Source: a candidate division NPL-UPA2 bacterium (GTDB taxonomy: Bacteria; Bacillota; UBA994). From it: a DNA stretch of 12,518 nt. The position numbers and the translations under genes were made by a program. Of this stretch, positions 6,588 to 12,518 are shown piece by piece. The stretch spans positions 1-12,518 of the forward strand of contig QLUB01000051.1 of the NCBI GenBank assembly GCA_018725205.1, written 5' to 3'. Each line of letters opens with the position of its first letter. The stretch's first letter is position 1. Below the pieces are notes generated by a model. The model had not been told where the DNA came from, searched no databases, and saw only the letters and a list, made by a program, of their open reading frames with translations.

Positions 6588-7157
6588 GTGGACTTATTTC
6601 TCGTGGCTCGCCCTACAGGGCGCCTCTTAAGCCTCGCTGCGGAAGTACAGGAAACGCTTAACAAGCGCTATAAGTTGTACGCGAGCCATCTGCCACCCCT
6701 TCACCTTACACTCGCGCGCGTACAATTCCTAGATTCGGAGGAGCGCGGGCAAGCTCTAGAGCGCACGGCGGAGGCAGCCCGTAAGACTGGTCCCTTTCTT
6801 GTGCAGGCGAACGGGTATCTCTGCTTCGGTTTACCTCACCTAGCGATTGGAGCGGCAGTAGTCGGGGATGAGAATCTCTTTCGCCTGCGCGCGGATTTAG
6901 TGACCCAATTGGCAGAGCAATTGTTTGTGTTGCCGAATGACTACTGGAAACCGCACATCACTTTGGTTTCTGCTACACATGGGCGCCCTTGGAGCGAGCA
7001 AGAGTGGAAAGCAGCCTACCACGAGGTGCTAGACTATGCCTTACAGGCCGAGTGCGTAGTTGAGGAGCTAGAGCTGTGGTACCCGCAATACGATCCTAGC
7101 GTGCGTATGCTGGCTAAGTTTAGGCTAGGGGTTGGTCTGGTAGAACTGCTAGATTAA
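6588..7157 (+). CDS. 2'-5' RNA ligase family protein (2H phosphoesterase)
   Basis: The 189-residue protein carries the two HxT motifs that define 2H phosphoesterases: HLTL at 39-42 and HITL at 123-126, the second inside YWKPHITLVSATH. Members act on 2',3'-cyclic or 2'-5' phosphodiester linkages in RNA, for example as RNA ligase/cyclic phosphodiesterase (ThpR, YjcG-like). Which reaction this one performs cannot be told. The start is GTG 6588, because AGGAGG (6575-6580) is 7 nt upstream; GTG 6582 lies only 1 nt behind it. The gap to coaX is 28 bp, so the two are probably cotranscribed. No signal peptide or membrane segment is seen. Confidence 0.88.
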   Translation: MDLFLVARPTGRLLSLAAEVQETLNKRYKLYASHLPPLHLTLARVQFLDSEERGQALERTAEAARKTGPFLVQANGYLCFGLPHLAIGAAVVGDENLFRLRADLVTQLAEQLFVLPNDYWKPHITLVSATHGRPWSEQEWKAAYHEVLDYALQAECVVEELELWYPQYDPSVRMLAKFRLGVGLVELLD

Positions 7158-7185
7158 GGTGATGAACGCGACGCAGGAGGTTGGG

Positions 7186-7962
7186 ATGGACATGCTGTTT
7201 GCGATAGATGTCGGCAACACGAATATTGTTCTGGGGCTAGCAGAAAAGGGCAAATGGTTAGAGACATGGCGCATCTCGACGGACATAAGGCGCACGGTAG
7301 ACGAGTACTTCACCATAATCTCGGCCTTGCTCGCAGCCGCATTATATCCCCCAAGTTTGGTCAGCGGCGTGGTCATAACTAACGTCGTTCCACCCATTCA
7401 GGGGACTTTGGAACAAGTAGTACATAAACTCTTTAAGCGTGTGCCGCTTGTAGTCGGGGAGGGTGCTCGGACTGGCATTAAGATTCGCACCGATAACCCG
7501 CGCGAGGTAGGGGCAGACAGGATAGTGAACTCCGTGGCGGCGTATCACCTCTACGGTGGGCCGGCGATTGTAGTAGATTTCGGCACGGCGACAACTTTTG
7601 ATGTCGTATCCGCGCACGGGGAGTACTTAGGCGGGGCAATTGCACCCGGCATTGGTATCTCTGCCGAGGCGCTGTTTTTGCGTGCATCAAAACTAAGCCG
7701 CGTCGAGCTCGAGCGCCCTAAGCGGGCCATTGGCAAAAATACCGTGGAAAGCATGCAATCCGGCCTGATCTTCGGTTACGCGGGGCTGGTCGAAGGCATG
7801 ATTGCGCGGTTAAAACGCGAGCTGGGCCAGAAAGCCCAAGTTATCGCCACCGGCGGTCTCGCGCAGATTGTGGCTTCCGAGACCACCTGCATAGACGTAA
7901 TTAACGACCAACTTACGCTCGAAGGTCTAAGGATAATTTATGAGCTTAACGTGCCGGGATAG
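7186..7962 (+). CDS. coaX: Type III pantothenate kinase CoaX
   Basis: CoaX phosphorylates pantothenate, the first step of coenzyme A synthesis. Type III enzymes are ASKHA-fold and unrelated to CoaA; they typically need a monovalent cation and are not inhibited by CoA. Visible are the N-terminal phosphate loop DVGNTNIVLGL (residues 8-18), TDNPREVGADRI (102-113) with the conserved GADR, DFGTATTFD (131-139) and the late ATGGLA. Start ATG 7186 is chosen because AGGAGG (7175-7180) is 5 nt upstream, giving 258 residues, the normal length; a longer frame to 7159 has no such signal. The product would feed CoaBC, whose gene follows here only as a remnant. Confidence 0.96.
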   Translation: MDMLFAIDVGNTNIVLGLAEKGKWLETWRISTDIRRTVDEYFTIISALLAAALYPPSLVSGVVITNVVPPIQGTLEQVVHKLFKRVPLVVGEGARTGIKIRTDNPREVGADRIVNSVAAYHLYGGPAIVVDFGTATTFDVVSAHGEYLGGAIAPGIGISAEALFLRASKLSRVELERPKRAIGKNTVESMQSGLIFGYAGLVEGMIARLKRELGQKAQVIATGGLAQIVASETTCIDVINDQLTLEGLRIIYELNVPG

Positions 7963-7971
7963 CCGCGGGTA

Positions 7972-8004
7972 TAGCGGACAGCGGTTAGCGGACAGCGGTT
8001 AGCG
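7972..8004. repeat. Tandem heptamer array, consensus YAGCGGW
   Basis: Two perfect 14-bp units (7972-7985 and 7986-7999), each made of TAGCGGA and CAGCGGT, are followed by a partial fifth heptamer TAGCGTT. The array fills the gap between coaX and the coaBC remnant. Like the array at 1-40 it has a 7-bp period and units that begin with pyrimidine-A, but a different sequence. Confidence 0.85.
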
Positions 8005-8032
8005 TTCTTTCCCCCGAAAGGAGCGATCACTC

Positions 8033-8245
8033 ATGCAAAAGCAACACATCGTGCTTGGCGTAACCGGCAGTATTGCCGTCTACAAGGCTGCGGACCTAAC
8101 TAGCCGCCTTGTTAAGGCAGGCTACATTGTCGACGTAGTGATGACCGAGGCGGCGCAGGAGTTCGTGCAGCCGCTCACCTTTCAGGCGCTGACGCACCGC
8201 CCACTCACGCACCGCCAGCGGCAGGGTTTCGCGCTTGATAGATAA
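8033..8245 (+). pseudogene. coaBC: Truncated coaBC (N-terminal flavoprotein fragment)
   Basis: Full-length CoaBC (Dfp) joins phosphopantothenoylcysteine decarboxylase (N-terminal, FMN) and phosphopantothenate-cysteine ligase, about 400 residues in total. Here only 70 codons are open. Residues 1-57 look like the start of the CoaC domain: VLGVTGSIAVYKAADLTSRL, then VVMTEAAQEFVQPLTFQAL. The remainder (RQRQGFALDR) matches nothing I know, and the active-site His and the whole CoaB domain are absent. A good ribosome binding site AAAGGAG (8017-8023) and ATG remain. Near the break, ACGCACCGCC occurs twice (8192-8201, 8207-8216), a 15-bp offset that may mark the rearrangement. An intact coaBC must exist elsewhere, or the truncation is an assembly or strain-specific deletion. 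Confidence 0.82.
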
Positions 8246-8273
8246 CATCTTGCTTTCGCGTGCCGCGCCCGTG

Positions 8274-8282
8274 TGATATAAT
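8274..8282 (+). promoter_or_regulatory. Extended -10 promoter of guaA
   Basis: TGATATAAT is a perfect TATAAT (8277-8282) with the extended TGN motif. No good -35 is seen at 17 bp (TTTCGC at 8254-8259); TTGCTT at 8250-8255 is 21 bp away. Extended -10 elements can work without a strong -35. The predicted leader is about 18 nt, too short for a purine riboswitch. Confidence 0.65.
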
Positions 8283-8306
8283 TTTCCCAGTGAGGGGGTG
8301 GACGCC

Positions 8307-9848
8307 ATGCAGGGCAAGCACCAACTGGTGATTATTCTCGATTTTGGCGGCCAATACGCACAGCTAATCGCGCGGCGTACGCGTGAGCTTGGCGTCTATT
8401 CTGAGATTTGGTCGCACCATACGGAAGTGACGGCCATTAGAGAGGCACGGCCGCTAGCCGTAATCTTTTCTGGAGGGCCTAATTCTGTTTACGCTGAACA
8501 TGCCCCTACGGTAGACGCGGGCATTTTTCACCTCGGCATTCCCATCTTCGGTATATGCTACGGTATGCAGCTGATGGCAAAAGCCTTAGGCGGGGAAGTT
8601 GCGCCATCTACGAGCAAGCGAGAGTACGGCCGCGCCGATATAATCGTTACCGAGCAAAGCGGTATCCTTTGCGGGCTGCCCGATCGTTTTCCGGTGTGGA
8701 TGAGCCACGGCGATTCTGTCGTTAAGCTGCCGCCTATGTTTGTTAACTCTGCCCGCACCGTGAACACCCCTGTAGCCGCCATGTACAGCGCCGCACTCAG
8801 GATGGTGGGGACGCAGTTTCACCCAGAGGTCACCCATGGTGCTTACGGCTCAGACATGTTTAAGAACTTTCTTTTTGACATTGCCGGGGCGGCGGGCGAC
8901 TGGGGCATAAAGTCATTCGTCGCCGAGGCAACAGCGGCGATTCAGCGCGTTGTCGGTCAAAGCGAAGTTATGTGCGGCTTAAGCGGCGGCGTGGACTCGG
9001 CGGTAGCGGCAGTGCTCGTGCATCGCGCCGTAGGGGGCAGTCTCACTTCTATTTTTGTGGATCACGGCATGCTGCGCAAAGGCGAGGCCGAGCAAGTAGT
9101 AAAGACATTCCGCGACCAATTGGGCATGAAGCTGGTGCATGTTGACGCGAGTGAGCGCTTCCTAGCCAAGCTAGAGGGCGTTACCGATCCTGAACAAAAA
9201 CGCAAAATCATTGGGACGGAGTTCATTCGCGTTTTTGAGGAACAATCAAGGCAAGTCAGTGCGGCAAAGTTCTTGGTACAGGGAACGCTCTATCCCGATG
9301 TAATCGAGAGTGGTACGGCGACGGCTGCTACCATCAAGACCCACCACAATGTCGGTGGCTTACCCAAAGACATGCAGTTTGAGCTACTTGAACCCCTTCG
9401 TCAGCTATTTAAGGACGAAGTGCGCGCTATTGGCCGGCAATTAGGATTGCCTGACACAGTAGTAGACCGACACCCTTTCCCCGGCCCTGGGCTAGCGGTG
9501 CGGATTGTGGGAGAAATCACTCGGGCCAAACTAGCTCTGCTGCGTGAAGCGGACTACATCGTGCGCGAGGAGGTTGCGCGGGCGGGGCTGCACAAGGAGA
9601 TATGGCAGTGCTTTGCGGTTCTTCCCGGCGTGCGCACCGTCGGCGTGATGGGGGATGAGCGTACATACGCTGAGGTTATCGCCGTGCGCGCTGTGTCCTC
9701 GCTAGATGCCATGACGGCAGACTGGTACCGTATGCCTCACGAGGTGCTCGACGTGATATCGCGCCGAATCGTCAACGAAGTCAAGGGTGCCAATCGCGTC
9801 GTCTACGACATCACTTCCAAGCCGCCAGGGACTATTGAGTGGGAATAG
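8307..9848 (+). CDS. guaA: GMP synthase (glutamine-hydrolysing) GuaA
   Basis: GuaA aminates XMP to GMP with ATP and glutamine-derived ammonia, the last step of guanine nucleotide synthesis. The class I glutamine amidotransferase domain has its triad: Cys84 in GICYGMQ, and His172 and Glu174 in GTQFHPEV. The ATP pyrophosphatase domain carries the P-loop SGGVDS (226-231), and the C-terminal dimerisation domain ends in YDITSKPPGTIEWE as in the family. At 513 residues the protein is complete. ATG 8307 is preferred over GTG 8298, because GAGGGGGTG (8292-8300) fits as a ribosome binding site for the ATG and would abut the GTG. It is a single-gene transcript between its own promoter and the 9885-9922 hairpin. 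Confidence 0.98.
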   Translation: MQGKHQLVIILDFGGQYAQLIARRTRELGVYSEIWSHHTEVTAIREARPLAVIFSGGPNSVYAEHAPTVDAGIFHLGIPIFGICYGMQLMAKALGGEVAPSTSKREYGRADIIVTEQSGILCGLPDRFPVWMSHGDSVVKLPPMFVNSARTVNTPVAAMYSAALRMVGTQFHPEVTHGAYGSDMFKNFLFDIAGAAGDWGIKSFVAEATAAIQRVVGQSEVMCGLSGGVDSAVAAVLVHRAVGGSLTSIFVDHGMLRKGEAEQVVKTFRDQLGMKLVHVDASERFLAKLEGVTDPEQKRKIIGTEFIRVFEEQSRQVSAAKFLVQGTLYPDVIESGTATAATIKTHHNVGGLPKDMQFELLEPLRQLFKDEVRAIGRQLGLPDTVVDRHPFPGPGLAVRIVGEITRAKLALLREADYIVREEVARAGLHKEIWQCFAVLPGVRTVGVMGDERTYAEVIAVRAVSSLDAMTADWYRMPHEVLDVISRRIVNEVKGANRVVYDITSKPPGTIEWE

Positions 9849-9884
9849 AGGCGGCGAGCGATATGCCCAAGTTAGCGGATGATA

Positions 9885-9922
9885 GCGAGAGCGGGATCCC
9901 AGTATGGGATGCCCGCTCTCGC
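9885..9922. terminator. Strong hairpin terminator between guaA and the convergent fic gene
   Basis: GCGAGAGCGGG (9885-9895) pairs with CCCGCTCTCGC (9912-9922), and ATCCC/GGGAT (9896-9900/9906-9910) continue the stem with one bulged G and the loop AGTAT. On the + strand GTTTATT follows, a modest T-rich tail. The stem begins 5 bp behind the fic stop on the other strand, so it can end both convergent transcripts. Confidence 0.8.
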
Positions 9923-9927
9923 GTTTA

Positions 9928-10686
9928 TTAAGGCTTTGGGGAAGGAATGTGCAACAACCGCATGATTTCCTTCTGCGTTTCGTGTACTCGTTCCGCAATG
10001 AAATCGCAGAACGGTTCCGCGCGGACCCTGTTCTGATACTGACGGATGCTGTCGTAGTACTCCGATCGGAGCACAGGAGGAATAATCGCCAATTGGTAGC
10101 CGTCCTGGATGAGTGCTAGGTTCATGATAAGGCGGCTCACCCTACCGTTCCCATCGATATACGGATGGATGCTGACGAACTTCAGATGGAGCAACGCGGC
10201 AAAGGTAACGGGGTGATACTTTCCCCGTTCGTCTGCGATCCAAGTCTCTAGTTCGGCCATGCGGTTCTCCAGCCCGTCTGGGCGTGGAAACACGTAATCG
10301 GTCCCGGAGACCACGACCGACTCTTTTCGCCATGCGCCTGCGTTCTCCTCGTCAATTTCCTTGTAGAACAGCCGGTGGATTTCTTTGATGTCGGCTACGG
10401 TAATGCTCCGTTTCCCTATCAGCTTAAACATGAAATCATAAGCCCGGCCATGACCAACTGTCTCGTAAAAATCCCGAAGAGGTCGTCCGCCGATCGTCAA
10501 ACCATCCTCAAGCACTACCTTGGTCTCGCTGATGGTGAGGGTGTTCCCCTCGATAGCATTACTCGACCAGGTGAGTACGATGCGGTAGTAGTCCCTCAAC
10601 TGCTGGAGGATGCGCCCTTCGAATGGGCGAACTTCGCATAGCGCTTTGTGGCAACGGTCGATTCTCTCATATATCATCATAGGCAT
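9928..10686 (-). CDS. Fic-domain protein, class II (self-inhibited) adenylyltransferase
   Basis: Fic enzymes transfer AMP, less often other nucleotide parts, from a nucleotide to hydroxyl side chains of target proteins. This 252-residue protein has the intact core motif HPYIDGNGRVSR (residues 174-185), with catalytic His174 and the anion-binding GNGR. The N-terminal inhibitory helix motif (S/T)xxxE(G/N) appears as SNAIEG (42-47), with Glu46 expected to block ATP binding; this makes it a class II Fic regulated in cis rather than by a separate antitoxin, and no antitoxin gene is adjacent. No signal peptide or membrane segment is visible. Start ATG at 10686 follows AAAGGAGG (10699-10692) at 5 nt; GTG 10692 overlaps that site. 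It is the only - strand gene, convergent with guaA and divergent from the Fur-family gene, and probably acquired. Its target is unknown. Confidence 0.93.
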   Translation of the reverse strand: MPMMIYERIDRCHKALCEVRPFEGRILQQLRDYYRIVLTWSSNAIEGNTLTISETKVVLEDGLTIGGRPLRDFYETVGHGRAYDFMFKLIGKRSITVADIKEIHRLFYKEIDEENAGAWRKESVVVSGTDYVFPRPDGLENRMAELETWIADERGKYHPVTFAALLHLKFVSIHPYIDGNGRVSRLIMNLALIQDGYQLAIIPPVLRSEYYDSIRQYQNRVRAEPFCDFIAERVHETQKEIMRLLHIPSPKP

Positions 10687-10716
10687 CACCACCTCCTTTC
10701 ACTTCTCGCTAGGAGC

Positions 10717-10746
10717 ATATTAACCTTCTCTACCTGCATAGGACAA
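10717..10746 (-). promoter_or_regulatory. Weak candidate promoter of the fic gene
   Basis: Reading the - strand, TTGTCC (10746-10741) and TAATAT (10722-10717) are 18 bp apart and about 30 bp before the fic start. The match is partial. The segment is flanked by an inverted repeat, GCTAGGAG at 10708-10715 and CTCCTAGC at 10753-10760, which could be a regulator site or chance. Confidence 0.35.
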
Positions 10747-10793
10747 TCCTTCCTCCTAGCTCTTTGAATCAAACACGGGCTGTGAAGGCCAGC

Positions 10794-10822
10794 TTGACAA
10801 GCGAGCAAGCATGTGACACAAT
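10794..10822 (+). promoter_or_regulatory. Sigma-A-type promoter of the Fur-family gene
   Basis: A perfect -35 TTGACA (10794-10799) is 17 bp from CACAAT (10817-10822), which has an upstream TGN extension (10814-10816). The transcript would start near 10829, directly in front of the palindrome at 10834-10846. Confidence 0.7.
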
Positions 10823-10833
10823 TCTAACTGAGA

Positions 10834-10846
10834 AGTAATCGTTACT
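10834..10846. promoter_or_regulatory. Candidate Fur/PerR-family operator (autoregulation)
   Basis: AGTAA-TCG-TTACT is a palindrome just behind the predicted transcription start of the regulator gene. Read as a 7-1-7 site (10833-10847), it keeps the TAAT-N-xTTA core of Fur-family boxes, but it matches neither the PerR box TTATAATNATTATAA nor the Zur box fully. The place fits autorepression; binding is inferred. Confidence 0.5.
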
Positions 10847-10864
10847 AAAAAACGGGGTGCTGTG

Positions 10865-11281
10865 ATGAGCGGTATGGTAGGAAAGCTGCGAGAGAAAGGC
10901 TTAAAGGTTACGCCTCAGCGCATGGCCATCTACACCATGTTAACGGAGACGAGCGCGCACCCCACAGCAGAGGCCGTGTGGGAGCATGTCAAAGGCGAGT
11001 ACCCGGCGGTGAGTTTTAATACCGTTTATACTACCTTGAATACCCTAGAACAAGCTGGACTGGTGCAGCGTCTGCATATTGGCGGCGTGGCGCACTTTGA
11101 CGCTAAGGTGCAGCCTCACGCGCACCTCTGCTGTAACCATTGCGGCTATGTAGACGATCACCACGGTTTTGTCGGTGTGGACTACGAAGATGTTGCGCGC
11201 CAGGTGAATTCACAGACTGGCTTTGCCGTAGGTCGCTTAGAGCTTAATTTCTACGGCCTGTGCCAACAATGCCTATCGTAA
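10865..11281 (+). CDS. perR: Fur-family transcriptional regulator, PerR-like
   Basis: The 138-residue protein has the N-terminal winged helix of Fur proteins (VTPQRMAIY, HPTAEAVW, FNTVYTTLNTL) and a C-terminal dimerisation domain. The structural zinc site is CxxC twice: Cys90/Cys93 and Cys133/Cys136. Aligned by eye with B. subtilis PerR, all five regulatory metal ligands are kept (His32, Asp79, His85, His87, Asp98 for H37, D85, H91, H93, D104), so I call it a peroxide sensor rather than Fur or Zur. In PerR, iron-catalysed oxidation of His releases the operator. Start ATG 10865 follows GGGGTG (10854-10859) rather than GTG 10862. No catalase or rubrerythrin gene is adjacent. PerR against another Fur subtype is about 75% sure. 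Confidence 0.9.
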   Translation: MSGMVGKLREKGLKVTPQRMAIYTMLTETSAHPTAEAVWEHVKGEYPAVSFNTVYTTLNTLEQAGLVQRLHIGGVAHFDAKVQPHAHLCCNHCGYVDDHHGFVGVDYEDVARQVNSQTGFAVGRLELNFYGLCQQCLS

Positions 11282-11283
11282 CA

Positions 11284-11336
11284 CTGGGGACGGTTCTAAA
11301 AGGGTTCAATCGGAAGTTTTGCGCGAAAAAGGCTCA
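11284..11336 (+). repeat. 53-bp dispersed repeat, copy 1
   Basis: This segment, beginning CTGGGGACGGTTCTAAAAGG and ending AAAAAGGCTCA, is identical over 53 bp to 12451-12503. It begins 2 bp behind the stop codon of the Fur-family gene. Openings of the GGGGACGGTTCT type are, from memory, common in dispersed palindromic repeats of Firmicutes linked to REP-associated Y1 transposases; no transposase is present here. It forms the left part of a longer foldback region. Confidence 0.9.
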
Positions 11337-11421
11337 GATACCGCTATTTAGCAGAAACTGAGCTGACTGCTGAATTTGCGTGTTCTGGCAAATTCATTTG
11401 TACTCGCGAAATTTCCGATTG
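11307..11421 (+). other. Branched foldback structure (repeat element or structured RNA), part 1
   Basis: An outer stem CAATCGGAA (11307-11315) with TTCCGATTG (11413-11421), continued by CGCGA (11322-11326) with TCGCG (11404-11408), encloses two hairpins. The first is GCTCAG/CTGAGC (11332-11337/11358-11363) with inner GCTA-TT-TAGC. The second is TGAATTTGC/GCAAATTCA (11371-11379/11388-11396), a perfect 9-bp stem with an 8-nt loop. The whole is a three-way-junction shape. No open frame explains it. It could be a miniature mobile element or an RNA; the sequence alone does not decide. Confidence 0.65.
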
Positions 11422-11424
11422 CCC

Positions 11425-11566
11425 AGAAGAACGAAGTCGCGACGATAGCTATTCTTTTCTATGGGGATTCAGTAATTTCTGCTCGCATTTTCTTTGTATA
11501 CTAACAGATGTATGGCGGAAGAGCAATCCCAAAAGCTATCGCGATAGCGATTTCGTTCTTCTTTTT
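11425..11566 (+). other. Nested foldback ending in a T-tract, part 2
   Basis: AGAAGAACGAA (11425-11435) pairs with TTCGTTCTTCT (11552-11562). Inside it GATAGCT (11444-11450) pairs with AGCTATC (11534-11540) and GGGATT (11464-11469) with AATCCC (11525-11530). A perfect 14-bp palindrome GCTATCGCGATAGC is at 11535-11548. The right arm runs into five T, so the end could terminate transcripts from the Fur-family gene. It starts 3 bp behind part 1, and the two probably belong to one element of about 280 bp. Confidence 0.55.
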
Positions 11567-11749
11567 GTAACACTAAGGTGCATACTGGCTAGATGGCTCT
11601 TTCTGTTGGGTGTGACGCTACGTTGAACCCGGGTGCGGTACCATTACGGGATTATAAGCGAGCGTACTGGCTTGGTAGCATACCGGGCTATTTTGTTACT
11701 AAGTGCCACGCAGACCGCAGGGTGCACAGACTAATTTAGGAGGGATACC
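11567..11749. other. Unexplained non-coding stretch before the pirin gene
   Basis: No gene, RNA or convincing promoter is seen. Three imperfect copies of GCRTACYGG occur at 11580, 11662 and 11678, and GTTACTAA (11695-11702) repeats one half of the candidate operator at 10834-10846. A ribosome binding site TAGGAGGG (11737-11744) belongs to the pirin gene. The pirin promoter may lie here but cannot be placed. Confidence 0.5.
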
Positions 11750-12445
11750 GTGTTAAAGAAAATTGCTGCCGCGAACATGGGCAAGGGAGACCAGCCTTGG
11801 CTAAAGACCCATTTTCACTTTAGCTTTGCCGATTATTACAATCCCAAGAACATAAACTTCGGCGTGCTCAGGGTGCTGAACGACGACTTTGTTGCGCCTC
11901 ACCATGGTTTTGAGACGCATCCACATAACGACATAGAGATTCTCACTTATGTGGTGCAGGGCGAGCTAACCCACGTCGACAGCCTAGGCCACAGTGCGAC
12001 GATTGGCCGCGGTGAGTTGCAGTACATCAGTGCGGGGACAGGTGTTTACCACAGCGAAGATAACGCGAGTGATGACATTATCCGGCTGCTGCAAGTGTGG
12101 ATAATCCCAGACAAGCGGGGTCACAAGCCCGCCTACGGCGAGTACCGTTTCCCCTGGGAGGCGCGTGAAAACAAGTGGCTGCATATGGTGTCCGACAAAA
12201 GCGGGACTGCGCCAGTTAAAATCAACCAAGATGCCAATCTCTACGCGCTGAGCCTCGCCGCAGGAACAGAAATAGAAGCTACCATCGGTCCTGGGCGTCA
12301 AGGATACCTTGTGCAAATCGAGGGTACCTCAGGCATTAGTGGCCTCAAGCTAAATCATCACGATGCCCTAGAAATTGTGGCACAAAACGTCGTGATTAAG
12401 GCGGAAGAGCAATCGCATTTCTTGCTGATTGAAATGAAAGCCTAG
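11750..12445 (+). CDS. Pirin family protein (bicupin, YhhW/quercetinase type)
   Basis: Pirins are iron-binding bicupin proteins; bacterial YhhW-type members show quercetin 2,3-dioxygenase activity in vitro, and their physiological role is unsettled. The 231-residue length equals that of E. coli YhhW, as I recall it. The four metal ligands of the N-terminal cupin fall at His57, His59 (THPHNDIEIL) and His101, Glu103 (GVYHSEDN), the positions known for this family. The first 20 residues lack a signal peptide, so the protein is cytosolic. Start GTG 11750 is 5 nt behind TAGGAGGG. It stands alone, between a long structured gap and the second copy of the 53-bp repeat. Neighbouring PerR-like regulation is possible but unproven. 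Confidence 0.93.
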   Translation: MLKKIAAANMGKGDQPWLKTHFHFSFADYYNPKNINFGVLRVLNDDFVAPHHGFETHPHNDIEILTYVVQGELTHVDSLGHSATIGRGELQYISAGTGVYHSEDNASDDIIRLLQVWIIPDKRGHKPAYGEYRFPWEARENKWLHMVSDKSGTAPVKINQDANLYALSLAAGTEIEATIGPGRQGYLVQIEGTSGISGLKLNHHDALEIVAQNVVIKAEEQSHFLLIEMKA

Positions 12446-12450
12446 TCGCG

Positions 12451-12503
12451 CTGGGGACGGTTCTAAAAGGGTTCAATCGGAAGTTTTGCGCGAAAAAGGC
12501 TCA
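12451..12503 (+). repeat. 53-bp dispersed repeat, copy 2
   Basis: It is identical to 11284-11336 in the same orientation, starting 5 bp behind the pirin stop codon. The match ends at GGCTCA, within what is the arm of the first inner hairpin in copy 1; the remaining 15 bp to the window edge differ. Whether a foldback region follows here as well cannot be seen. Confidence 0.9.
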
Positions 12504-12518
12504 ACCTCCATTAATAGT

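Noticed and set aside
7972..8004. CRISPR-like repeat
   Set aside because: The units are 7 bp, directly tandem and without spacers, and no cas gene is present; it is a simple repeat.
8192..8216. Programmed frameshift restoring coaBC
   Set aside because: The sequence after 8216 in the other frames does not continue the CoaBC family, and the guaA promoter follows at once, so the rest of the gene is missing and not just out of frame.
11624..11662. T-box-like stretch GGGTGCGGTACC before the pirin gene
   Set aside because: It resembles the T-box sequence GGGTGGNACCGCG only loosely, with an insertion. No stem I, specifier loop or terminator is seen, and the gene behind is not an aminoacyl-tRNA synthetase or amino acid gene.
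12096..12104. Exact DnaA-box nonamer TGTGGATAA inside the pirin gene
   Set aside because: It is isolated and encodes the conserved-looking V-W-I stretch; a single nonamer in 12.5 kb of coding DNA is not evidence of a site. The same holds for TTATCCACG at 2381-2389 in rimI.

Overview
The window reads as chromosome of a Gram-positive bacterium of the Firmicutes (Bacillota), most likely a Clostridia-type lineage of moderate to fairly high GC. The grounds are the gene order, the GGAGG-type ribosome binding sites with frequent GTG/TTG starts, a canonical CIRCE operator in front of groESL, and a PerR-type Fur regulator. The species cannot be named from the sequence. Nearly all genes lie on the + strand; one Fic gene is on the - strand.

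Region 1 (1-3767): a heptamer array and a sigma-A-type promoter precede a tight operon thiL-tsaE-tsaB-rimI-tsaD. TsaB, TsaD and TsaE are three of the four core proteins that make the t6A modification of tRNA; RimI is the neighbouring GNAT acetyltransferase and ThiL the last kinase of thiamine diphosphate synthesis. The same order occurs in Bacillus subtilis (thiL-ydiB-ydiC-ydiD-gcp). The end of tsaD and the gap behind it hold five same-orientation DnaA-box-like nonamers within 81 bp, which is the most striking non-coding signal of the window.

Region 2 (3768-6531): a 5-formyltetrahydrofolate cyclo-ligase gene whose best start appears to be the rare codon ATA, then the HrcA/CIRCE-controlled groES-groEL operon ending in a 12-bp-stem terminator.

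Region 3 (6531-8245): a 2H phosphoesterase (2'-5' RNA ligase family) gene and coaX (type III pantothenate kinase), then a second heptamer array and a coaBC remnant keeping only about the first 57 residues of the flavoprotein domain.

Region 4 (8274-9922): guaA (GMP synthase) with its own extended -10 promoter and a strong terminator that also lies just behind the convergent Fic gene.

Region 5 (9928-12518) is accessory-like: a class II (self-inhibited) Fic adenylyltransferase, a divergent PerR-like regulator with a candidate operator, then a 53-bp repeat that begins a complex foldback region of about 280 bp, a pirin/quercetinase-type cupin, and a second identical copy of the 53-bp repeat directly behind the pirin stop codon. 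About 180 bp before the pirin gene remain unexplained.
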